From Streptomyces olindensis (GTDB taxonomy: Bacteria; Actinomycetota; Actinomycetes; Streptomycetales; Streptomycetaceae): a DNA stretch of 64,000 nt. Below, piece after piece: positions 8,702 through 19,219 of the stretch. The notes beneath the pieces were generated by a model. It saw nothing but the letters and a program-made list of their open reading frames with translations, made no database searches and was not told the DNA's origin. Each line of letters opens with the position of its first letter. Positions within the stretch are counted from its first letter, which is position 1. The DNA lies in the NCBI GenBank assembly GCA_000696115.1, contig JJOH01000094.1, positions 1 to 64,000 of the forward strand, given 5' to 3'. Both the position numbers and the translations under genes were made by a program.

Positions 8702-9385
8702 GTGAGAAGCAGCGGCGACGGTACGGCTGGGGGCGGCCCCGAGCGCAGTCTCAGGGCGAGCGGTCCGTACCCTCCCCCCGGCTCTCGGCTCCGCTCGAGC
8801 GGGGGATACTCCCAGCCCGGCGGCGCGGCCGATCACGCTCCGCAGCGACCGACGGCCGTGCCGAGCAGCGGAGGGACGACGTCCATGGCGTCCGAGCAGA
8901 TCGGCTATCGAGGTCCCACGGCATGCGCCGCCGCCGGTATCACCTACCGGCAGCTGGATTACTGGGCCCGCACAGGTCTCGTCGAGCCGAGCGTGCGCCC
9001 CGCCTACGGGTCCGGGACGCAGCGGCTGTACAGCTTCCGGGACGTCGTCGTCCTGAAGATCGTCAAGCGGTTCCTCGATACCGGAGTGTCCCTGCAGAAC
9101 ATCCGCACAGCCGTCCAGCATCTGAGAGAACGCGGTTTCCGCGACCTGGAGCGGATGACGCTGATGAGCGACGGCGCGACGGTGTACGAGTGCACCTCGC
9201 CGGACGAGGTCCACGCCCTGCTCCAAGGGGGCCAGGGCGTCTTCGGGATCGCCGTGGGCGTGGTGTGGCGGGACGTCGAGAGCGCGCTGTCCCAGCTGCA
9301 CGGAGAGCGGATCGATACCGGCGAGACGCTGGTCGGACCCAACCCGGCGGACGAGCTGGCGCGACGGCGGAACCGGGCCGTCTGA
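8702..9385 (+). CDS. MerR-family regulator with an N-terminal low-complexity extension
   Basis: A 227-aa protein. Residues from about 62 (MASEQIGYRGPTACAAAGI) form a MerR-type winged helix with RQLDYWARTGLVEPS and SGTQRLYSF, followed by a conserved regulatory region that includes YECTSPDEV. It is the counterpart of mycobacterial Rv1830, in the same order after the DUF151 gene. The GTG at 8702 is chosen because GGAGGT sits 4 nt upstream and a consensus promoter ends just before it. The first ~60 residues are unstructured and partly encoded by a repeated palindromic DNA element. If that extension is not translated, ATG 8885 would be the start. Confidence 0.8.
   Translation: MRSSGDGTAGGGPERSLRASGPYPPPGSRLRSSGGYSQPGGAADHAPQRPTAVPSSGGTTSMASEQIGYRGPTACAAAGITYRQLDYWARTGLVEPSVRPAYGSGTQRLYSFRDVVVLKIVKRFLDTGVSLQNIRTAVQHLRERGFRDLERMTLMSDGATVYECTSPDEVHALLQGGQGVFGIAVGVVWRDVESALSQLHGERIDTGETLVGPNPADELARRRNRAV
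8774..8815 (+). repeat. REP-like palindromic Streptomyces repeat inside a coding region
   Basis: The stretch contains CCCCCCGGCTCTCGGCTCC followed by GCTCGAGCGGGGGATACTCC. This resembles the short GGCTCTCGGCTnCGCTCGAGC palindromic element that I recall as scattered between genes in Streptomyces genomes. Here it is inside the 5' part of the MerR gene and encodes a Pro/Gly/Ser-rich segment. Identification is from memory of the genus, not from a search. Confidence 0.5.
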
Positions 9386-9479
9386 GCCCTGGGCAGTGCG
9401 TGGCCGCAGTAGGCGGGACGTTTCCGCGCCGCGCTGCAAGCGGTTTCCGTCGGCGCGGTTCGAGCGGTCGCCGGGGGCG

Positions 9480-9502
9480 TTGTCAGTGGCGTAGGGCAGC
9501 AT
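9480..9502 (+). promoter_or_regulatory. RecA-independent DNA-damage (PafBC-type) promoter of dinB
   Basis: TTGTCAGTG (9480-9488), then 8 nt, then CAGCAT (9497-9502). This closely fits the actinobacterial RecA-independent damage motif TTGTCRGTG-N8-TAnnnT, with one deviation in the -10. The predicted start of transcription falls on or next to the GTG start codon at 9510, so the mRNA is probably leaderless. Confidence 0.6.
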
Positions 9503-9509
9503 CGGAGAT

Positions 9510-10931
9510 GTGAGAACCGCGCCCACGATCCTGCATCTCGACATGGATGCCTTCTTCGCCTCGGTGGAGCAGGCGTCCAAGCCGAGTCTGCGCGGGAAGG
9601 CCGTGGTCGTCGGTGGCCTCGGGCCCCGGGGTGTGGTCGCCACGGCGTCGTACGAGGCGCGGGTCTTCGGTGTGCATTCGGCGATGCCCATGGGGCAGGC
9701 CCGGCGGCTCGCGCCCAACGCCGCGTATCTCGTGCCGCGCTTCGGGTTCTACCGGGCGATCAGTGAGCGGGTGATGGAGCTGCTGCGCGCGCTGTCGCCG
9801 TTGGTGGAGCCGCTGAGCCTGGATGAGGCGTTCGTGGACCTGGAGGCCGGGGGAGCGGCCTGGGACGAGCAGTCGGCGCGCCTGGTCGGGGCGCGGCTGC
9901 GCGCCGACATCCGGGCCGTCACGGGGCTCACGGGGTCGGTGGGGCTCGCCGCCTCCAAGATGCTCGCGAAGATCGCCTCGGAGCAGGCCAAGCCCGACGG
10001 ACTGGTGGTCATCGAGCCGGGGACCGAGCGGGCGATGCTCGAACCGATGTCGGTGCGGACCCTGCCGGGTGTCGGACCGGCCACGGGTGACCATCTGCGG
10101 CGGGCCGGGATCACGACGGTCGGGGAGATCGTCGAGGCGGGCGAGGACGAGCTGGTGCGGCTGCTGGGGAAAGCGCACGGGCACGGGCTCTACGCGATGG
10201 CGCTGGCGCGGGACGACCGGCCCGTGGTGGCGGAGCGCGAGGCGAAGTCGGTGTCGGTCGAGGACACCTACGACGTGGACATCCACGACCGGGTGCGGGT
10301 CGGGCTGGAGGTGCAGCGGCTCGCCGACCGGTGCGTGCGGCGGCTGCGCGGGGCGGGGATGTCGGGGCGGACCATCGTGCTGAAGGTGCGGCGGTACGAC
10401 TTCTCGACGCTCACCCGTTCCGAGACGCTGCGCGGGCCGACGGACGATCCCGCGGTGATCCGGGAGGCGGCGGCTCGGCTGCTGGACTCGGTCGACACGA
10501 CGGGCGGGGTGCGGTTGCTCGGAGTCGGGGTCAGCGGACTCGCCGACTACACGCAGGAAGACCTCTTCGCGCAGGCGGCGGGGGAGCGGGCCGTCGCGGA
10601 GGGGCCGGTCGAGGAACACGCCGCGGCGCCGGCCGAGGAACAGCCGGCCCTCGCCGATCGGCGGTGGCCCGCCGGGCACGACGTGCGGCACGCCGAGTTC
10701 GGGCACGGGTGGGTGCAGGGCAGCGGTCTGGGGCGGGTGACCGTACGGTTCGAGACGCCCGGCTCGGAGCCCGGGCGGGTGCGGACCTTCCGGGTGGACG
10801 ACCCCGATCTGGAGCCGGCGGATCCGTTGCCGCTGGTGTTACGAAGACCCGAGGGGAGCGGTGGCGTCGGTTCCGCTTCCCCGGTCGGTTCGGCCTCGGG
10901 GGATGCGCAGTCCGTGGCGTCGTCGGAGTAG
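9510..10931 (+). CDS. dinB: DNA polymerase IV (Y-family translesion polymerase)
   Basis: A 473-aa error-prone polymerase that copies past DNA lesions. The palm motifs are intact: HLDMDAFFASVE near the N-terminus gives the first metal-binding aspartate, and SLDEAFVD near residue 107 gives the second metal ligand with its glutamate. A helix-hairpin-helix region (RTLPGVGPATGDHL) and a little-finger domain follow. An extra C-terminal segment of about 110 residues carries a small domain (HAEFGHGWVQGSGLGRVTVRFE) found in actinobacterial Pol IV. The GTG start sits 7 nt after the -10 element, implying a leaderless transcript. The promoter suggests induction by DNA damage independently of LexA. Confidence 0.92.
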   Translation: MRTAPTILHLDMDAFFASVEQASKPSLRGKAVVVGGLGPRGVVATASYEARVFGVHSAMPMGQARRLAPNAAYLVPRFGFYRAISERVMELLRALSPLVEPLSLDEAFVDLEAGGAAWDEQSARLVGARLRADIRAVTGLTGSVGLAASKMLAKIASEQAKPDGLVVIEPGTERAMLEPMSVRTLPGVGPATGDHLRRAGITTVGEIVEAGEDELVRLLGKAHGHGLYAMALARDDRPVVAEREAKSVSVEDTYDVDIHDRVRVGLEVQRLADRCVRRLRGAGMSGRTIVLKVRRYDFSTLTRSETLRGPTDDPAVIREAAARLLDSVDTTGGVRLLGVGVSGLADYTQEDLFAQAAGERAVAEGPVEEHAAAPAEEQPALADRRWPAGHDVRHAEFGHGWVQGSGLGRVTVRFETPGSEPGRVRTFRVDDPDLEPADPLPLVLRRPEGSGGVGSASPVGSASGDAQSVASSE

Positions 10932-11046
10932 GGCGTCGTCGGAGCAGAGGGCCGTGCGGGGGTCGGGGCGGGGATCGGCGAGACCTGTTGCCGGACGGCA
11001 GGGGAGGGCGAGCGGGCCGGTCGGGGGTCGGCCGTGGGGCAGGGCT

Positions 11047-11424
11047 TCAGGGGGTCGGCTCGTCCGTGCCCGCCAGTTTGCCGAAGCCGCGGTCCTGGAG
11101 CGGGGGAGGAGCGGCGATGTCGAGACCGTAGTGGTGGTAGAGCTGGAGTTCCTGCTCCGGGGAGAGGTGGCGGCCGACGCCGAAGTCGGGGGCGTCCTTG
11201 ATCAGGGCGCGGTCGAAGGGGACGTGGAGGGCGCCGTCGATCAGTTCGCTGGGCTCCAGGGGGACGAACGCGTCCCTGCTGAACAGGCCCGTCCGTATGG
11301 CCGCCCACTCGGGCTCACCGGTGGCGTCGTCGAGGTAGACCTCGTCGATCGTGCCGATCCTGGTTCCGTTGCGGTCGAATGCCTTGCGGCCGATCAGGTT
11401 GCGCGGATCGATATCGGTACGCAC
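11047..11424 (-). CDS. PRC-barrel domain protein
   Basis: A 125-aa protein with an N-terminal PRC-barrel (about residues 5-75) recognised from DPRNLIGRKAFDRNGTRIG and IDEVYLDDATGEPEWAAI. Its C-terminal tail contains the SPEQELQLYHHYGLD motif common in Streptomyces PRC-barrel proteins. PRC barrels mediate RNA or protein contacts; no specific role can be read here. The GTG start at 11424 has GGAGGG upstream and is preferred to an in-frame start 51 nt further out. It converges on dinB and diverges from the glycine riboswitch/gcvP unit. Confidence 0.8.
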   Translation of the reverse strand: MRTDIDPRNLIGRKAFDRNGTRIGTIDEVYLDDATGEPEWAAIRTGLFSRDAFVPLEPSELIDGALHVPFDRALIKDAPDFGVGRHLSPEQELQLYHHYGLDIAAPPPLQDRGFGKLAGTDEPTP

Positions 11425-11544
11425 GGGCCCTCCACAGGGTCGCAACTCATCCGTAATCACTACAAAACGGCACAATCGAAGAGGCGGCCACTCGAAGGTA
11501 CGTGCGTTGACCTCGCTGGTACGCTGGCATCGGCTGTTGACCCC

Positions 11545-11745
11545 GTGCGGGAGAGTCCTCCGGACACCACCGGAGGCGCCGAAGGAGCAAATCCTCCCCG
11601 GAATCTCTCAGGCCCACGTACCGCACGGACGAGGTCACTCTGGAAAGCAGAGCGGGTGTCGACGGCTTCCGCTCTCACCGACGGTGAAAGCCGGAGGCCT
11701 TCGGGCGATCCGGTGAAGCTCTCAGGTTGAGATGACAGAGGGGGA
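11545..11745 (+). promoter_or_regulatory. Tandem glycine riboswitch upstream of gcvP
   Basis: Two aptamer-like halves are visible. The first has GCGCCGAAGGAGCAA and AATCTCTCAGGC; the second has TGAAAGCCGGAGGCC and GAAGCTCTCAGGT. These are conserved core elements of glycine aptamers I and II. The element starts after the PRC-barrel promoter region and ends about 60 nt before gcvP. It should couple transcription or translation of the glycine decarboxylase to glycine levels. Whether it is an on-switch is inferred from the gene it precedes. Confidence 0.9.
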
Positions 11746-11808
11746 GGCCGTCCGGGTACCCGCGCCGTGGTGCCCCTCGAAGGTCGTGTGACCAGGAGGC
11801 CTCCGCAA

Positions 11809-14694
<2,886 letters not shown>

Positions 14695-14745
14695 TCCGGC
14701 GCACGCCGGTCCGTGGGAGGGCTCTGCCGTGCGGGGCCCCTCCCG

Positions 14746-15165
14746 TCATGTCGCGGCGAGTGCCACCTCGGTCGACTTGATCAGGGCGACGACTGGGGTT
14801 CCGGGCGACAGGGCGAGGTCGTCCGCGGCGTCCTTGGTGATCGCGGCGGTCAGCGCGCCGTCCTCGACGGTGACGCGGACGGAGGTCATCGCGTCGCCGC
14901 TCGTGACGTCCTGGACCGTGCCCGGGAGCCGGTTGCGGATGGACAGGCCCTCGACGGGGGCGGTGGCCAGCGAGATCTCCGTCGACTTCACCAGGGCCCG
15001 CACGGCGGTGCCCGGAGCGAGGCGGAGATCCTCGGCGGCCTCGCGGGTGATCGCCGCGGTGAGGTCCTGGCCGCCGGTGAGGCGGACCCTGACCGTCGCC
15101 ATGACCTCGCCGGGTGTGACGGCGGTGACGACGCCGGGGAGCTGGTTGCGGATGCTCAGGCTCAT
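14746..15165 (-). CDS. Molbindin: two tandem Mop (TOBE) domains
   Basis: A 139-aa protein consisting of two ~68-residue Mop domains, each beginning (M/L)SIRN(Q/R)LPG and ending ALVKSTEIS or ALIKSTEVA. Mop domains assemble into rings that bind molybdate or tungstate at subunit interfaces, so it likely buffers molybdate in the cytoplasm. The ATG start coincides with the start of the first repeat. It is the distal gene on the minus strand after modABC, with 26 bp between it and the ATPase gene, suggesting the same operon. Confidence 0.88.
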   Translation of the reverse strand: MSLSIRNQLPGVVTAVTPGEVMATVRVRLTGGQDLTAAITREAAEDLRLAPGTAVRALVKSTEISLATAPVEGLSIRNRLPGTVQDVTSGDAMTSVRVTVEDGALTAAITKDAADDLALSPGTPVVALIKSTEVALAAT

Positions 15166-15191
15166 GGGGGAACGGTAGCCCGGCACATCCC

Positions 15192-16277
<1,086 letters not shown>

Positions 16278-16316
16278 GAGGATCACGTCCAGGGGGTCAG
16301 GGGGCGGGCCACGGCA

Positions 16317-17147
16317 TCACGACGCCGTCATCCAGCGGTCCCGCAGGGCCGCCAGCACGGCGATGGACACGGCCAGCAGCACCAGGCTGAGGGCGATCGC
16401 CGCCGCCGGGTCGTTCTGGAGGGCGAGGTAGACCGCGAGGGGCATGGTCTGCGTCCGGCCCGGGAAGTTGCCCGCGAAGGTGATCGTCGCGCCGAACTCC
16501 CCCAGCGCCCGGGCCCAGGCCAGCACCGCACCGGCCGCGACGCCCGGCGCGATCAGCGGCAGGGTGACCCGGCGGAAGGCGGTGAAGCGGGAGGCGCCCA
16601 GGGTGGTGGCGGCCTCCTCGTAGCGCGGGTCGGCGGCCCGCAGGGTGCCCTCCACGCTGATGACGAGGAACGGCATCGCCACGAAGGTCTCGGCGAGGAT
16701 CACACCCGTCGTCGTGAAGGGCAGCGTGATGCCGAACCAGGAGTCGAGCCACTGCCCGACGACGCCGTTGCGCCCGAAGGCGAGCAGCAGGGCGACACCG
16801 CCCACGACCGGCGGCAGCACCAGCGGCAGGGTGACCAGGGCCCGTACGAAACCGCGGCCCGGGAAGCACGTGCGGGCCAGCAGCCAGGCCAGGGGGACCC
16901 CGACGACCAGGCTCAGCCCCGTCGCCGCCGTGGCGCAGACGAGGGACAGCCGGAGCGCCTCCCACACCTCGGCGCTGGTCAGCTGTTCGGGCAGGCTGCG
17001 CCAGGGTGCCCGGACGAGCAGGGCGATCAGGGGCAGGAGCAGGAACGCCAGGCCGATGAGGGCGGGGGCCAGCAGAGGGATCGGCACCACCCGGGACCGG
17101 CCGCGGTGGCGGTCGCGGCGGGGCCGGCTCTCCAGCGTGTCGGTCAT
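16317..17147 (-). CDS. modB: Molybdate ABC transporter permease
   Basis: A 276-aa inner-membrane subunit with about five to six hydrophobic helices. Its EAA coupling motif EEAATTLGASRFTAFRRV contacts the ATPase. The family segments LPLVLPPVVGGVALL and ARALGEFGATITFAGN are typical of ModB. Its ATG overlaps the modA stop codon (ATGA), so modA and modB are translationally coupled. In-frame reading could be extended upstream into modA, but coupling at ATG 17147 is the standard arrangement. Confidence 0.92.
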   Translation of the reverse strand: MTDTLESRPRRDRHRGRSRVVPIPLLAPALIGLAFLLLPLIALLVRAPWRSLPEQLTSAEVWEALRLSLVCATAATGLSLVVGVPLAWLLARTCFPGRGFVRALVTLPLVLPPVVGGVALLLAFGRNGVVGQWLDSWFGITLPFTTTGVILAETFVAMPFLVISVEGTLRAADPRYEEAATTLGASRFTAFRRVTLPLIAPGVAAGAVLAWARALGEFGATITFAGNFPGRTQTMPLAVYLALQNDPAAAIALSLVLLAVSIAVLAALRDRWMTAS

Positions 17148-17953
17148 GGCTTGAGGAACCCGGCCCCGGACAGCACCTTCTGGCCCTCGGCGGAGCGGAC
17201 CAGGGCGATGAAGGCCTTCGCCGTCTCGGGGTCGGGGGCGTTCTTGAGCCGGGCGATCGGGTAGTCGTTGACGGCCTCGGCCGACTCGGGGAACTCCACG
17301 CCCTCCACCTTGTCGCCCGCCGCGCGCACATCGGTCCGGTAGACGACGGCCGCGTCGGCCTCCTTCAGCTCGACCTTGGTCAGGGCGCTCTTGACGTCCT
17401 GTTCGTAGGAGACGGGGGTGAGCTTCAGGCCGCCGGCGGCCAGCGCCTTCTCGGCGGCGGCGCCGCACGGAACCGTCCTGTCGCACAGCACGACCTTCAG
17501 GCCGGGCCGGGTGAGGTCCTTGAGGGAGGAGATCCTGTCGGGGTTGCCCGGCAGGGTGGCGATCTCCAGCCGGTTGCGTACGAAGGTGGCCGGTGTGCCC
17601 GCCGCGTCCCCCTCGTCCGTCACGATCGCCATGGTCTTGGTACTGGCGGCGGCGAAGACGTCGGCGGGGGCCCCGCCGGTGATGCCGGCGGCGAGGCTGT
17701 CGCTGCCGCCGAAGTTGAACGTGACCTTGGTCCCCGGGTGCTGCTTCTCGAAGGTCTTGCCCAGGACCTCGAAGCTCTCCTCCAGTGAGGCGGCGGCGAA
17801 CACGGTGATCGTGCCGGAGAGCTTCGACGACGAGGAGGAGCCCTGGTCCGAACGCGTGGCGGTGGAGGAACAGGCGCTCAGCGTCAGCAGCGCGGCCGCG
17901 GACACACCGGCGACCTGAAGCATCCGGCGGGTCCGGTGCGCGGAACGGGTCAT
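17144..17953 (-). CDS. modA: Molybdate-binding lipoprotein
   Basis: A 269-aa substrate-binding protein anchored to the outer face of the membrane. The N-terminus has a basic region, a hydrophobic stretch and a lipobox LLTLSAC at about residues 22-28, then a Ser-rich linker. The mature part starts GTITVFAAASLEESF, with ligand-contact segments FNFGGSDSLAAGI and GAPADVFAAAS typical of ModA. ATG 17953 is chosen because it places the signal peptide correctly and a GGGAG lies upstream. First gene of modABC; transcription probably starts in the gap after the upstream HTH-Mop gene. Confidence 0.93.
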   Translation of the reverse strand: MTRSAHRTRRMLQVAGVSAAALLTLSACSSTATRSDQGSSSSSKLSGTITVFAAASLEESFEVLGKTFEKQHPGTKVTFNFGGSDSLAAGITGGAPADVFAAASTKTMAIVTDEGDAAGTPATFVRNRLEIATLPGNPDRISSLKDLTRPGLKVVLCDRTVPCGAAAEKALAAGGLKLTPVSYEQDVKSALTKVELKEADAAVVYRTDVRAAGDKVEGVEFPESAEAVNDYPIARLKNAPDPETAKAFIALVRSAEGQKVLSGAGFLKP

Positions 17954-18079
17954 CTCGGGGCCACTCCCTCTGTGTGCGGGCGGAAGAGCCCGCAGGGCCC
18001 TTCCGATACGCCGATCATACTTGCGCATCTGCGAGGCAGAAGTCTCCTGTCACATCGCATGAGCCAAGCGGAAGGGCGT

Positions 18080-18104
18080 GGTGGATACGCATGTGCGTAC
18101 CACC
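18080..18104 (-). promoter_or_regulatory. Inverted repeat between the HTH-Mop regulator and modA
   Basis: On the plus strand the arms are GGTGG-A-TACGCA and TGCGTA-CCACC around a TG centre, an almost perfect 11-bp pairing with one bulged A. It lies 7 nt past the regulator's stop codon and about 127 bp upstream of modA. It could be a terminator hairpin (no U-run follows) or the operator through which the regulator controls modABC. The sequence alone cannot decide. Confidence 0.5.
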
Positions 18105-18111
18105 GAGGGAG

Positions 18112-18507
18112 TCAGGCGCGGTCGATGTGCACGTTCGTCGACTTCACCCGGGCCGTCGCCTCCATGCCGACCTCCAGGCCCAGTTCCTCCACGGCCTCGC
18201 GGGTGAGCAGGGAGACGAGCCGGTGCCGGCCGGCCTGGATCTCGACCTGGGCGGCGACGTCGCCGAGCTTGATCGCGGTGACGATGCCGGGGAAGGCGTT
18301 CCGCGCCGAGGTGTACGGGGTGTCCTCCTCGGCGGTGCCGGACCGGGCGAGTTCGACGGAGAACGCGGCCAGGTCCCGGCCGTCGACGAGCCGTCGCCCG
18401 GTCTCGTCGCGGTGGGTGGTGAGGCGGCCGGCGTCCGCCCAGCGCCGGGCGGTGTCGGGGCTCACCCCGAGCAGCCGTGCTGCCTGGCCGATCGTGTAGG
18501 ACTGCAT
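18112..18507 (-). CDS. Small HTH-Mop regulator of molybdate genes (ModE-like architecture)
   Basis: A 131-aa protein with a MerR/excisionase-type DNA-binding helix-turn-helix (YTIGQAARLLGVSPDTARRWADAGRL, read in two parts, about residues 4-30) and a single C-terminal Mop domain (about 62-131; SARNAFPGIVTAIKLGD to ARVKSTNVHIDRA). DNA binding plus oxyanion binding in one chain is the ModE logic, but this is half its size with one Mop unit. It is encoded just upstream of modA on the same strand. ATG 18507 is chosen; GTG 18516 is an alternative. Specific regulation of modABC is inference. Confidence 0.78.
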   Translation of the reverse strand: MQSYTIGQAARLLGVSPDTARRWADAGRLTTHRDETGRRLVDGRDLAAFSVELARSGTAEEDTPYTSARNAFPGIVTAIKLGDVAAQVEIQAGRHRLVSLLTREAVEELGLEVGMEATARVKSTNVHIDRA

Positions 18508-18559
18508 GCCGGTCACGATAGGGGGCGGGGGACGGGAACGACGGCTGCGGGGTTGGCCG

Positions 18560-18588
18560 TTGAGTATGACGCGATATAGCGTTAGTCG
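18560..18588 (+). promoter_or_regulatory. Promoter of the DUF1707 gene with an inverted repeat in the spacer
   Basis: TTGAGT (18560-18565) and TAGTCG (18583-18588) are spaced by 17 bp. The spacer contains ACGC-GATATA-GCGT (18569-18582), a palindromic arrangement well placed for a repressor. The GATATA centre resembles the CGATATATCG site ahead of the PadR gene at 34.2 kb. Confidence 0.45.
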
Positions 18589-18621
18589 GCGAACCGGATG
18601 GGTGGGATCGGGGTGGAGCCA

Positions 18622-19218
18622 ATGGTGGCTGAGGTGGCGTGGATCGGTGGATCACCCGAGGTGAGGGCCTCGCACGCGGACCGGGACCGGATCGTGGACG
18701 TGCTGCGTGTCGCCGCGGGTGACGGCCGGCTGACCATGGAGGAGCTCGACGAGCGGGTGGAGGCCGCGCTGTCCGCCCGCACGGTGGGCGAGCTCGCCGC
18801 GCTCACTGCGGATCTGCCCGAGGCGGTGCCCCAGGATGCCGTCGAGGTCGAGGACGTCGTGCGGATCGAGCAGGAGGGGTCTTCGACCCGGCGCGGCGAT
18901 GCCTGGGTGGTGCCGCGGCGGCTGGAGGTCCGTTCGGCGTGGGGCGAGGTGACGCTCGACTTCACCGGCGCGGTGATCACCCAGGACACCCTGCACATCG
19001 ACCTGGACATGAGGGGTGGTGCCCTGAAGCTGGTGACGCGGCCGGGCGTCGTGGTGGACACCGACGCGCTGGTGACGAACTACTCGAAGATCAAGACGCG
19101 TCGGGCTGCCGAGGGCCCTGCCGTGCTGCGCGTACGGATCACCGGTGAGATCAACTTCGGGCAGGTCGTGGTGCGTCCGCCCCGCAGGGGCTTCGGCAGG
19201 CGCGGAGCGACGGTCTGA
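18622..19218 (+). CDS. DUF1707 SHOCT-like domain protein
   Basis: A 198-aa soluble protein. The N-terminal DUF1707 domain (about 13-60) has the hallmark pattern RASHADRDRIVDVLRVAAGDGRL followed by EELDERVEAAL, read here as two separate motifs. A beta-rich C-terminal part (about 100-198) resembles the cell-wall-active-antibiotic-response type fold often attached to this domain. No transmembrane segment is visible. Function is unknown. ATG 18622 is chosen with GGTGGAG just upstream; ATG 18598 is an in-frame alternative. It converges on the APC permease with a single base between the stop codons. Confidence 0.75.
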   Translation: MVAEVAWIGGSPEVRASHADRDRIVDVLRVAAGDGRLTMEELDERVEAALSARTVGELAALTADLPEAVPQDAVEVEDVVRIEQEGSSTRRGDAWVVPRRLEVRSAWGEVTLDFTGAVITQDTLHIDLDMRGGALKLVTRPGVVVDTDALVTNYSKIKTRRAAEGPAVLRVRITGEINFGQVVVRPPRRGFGRRGATV

Positions 19219-19219
19219 C

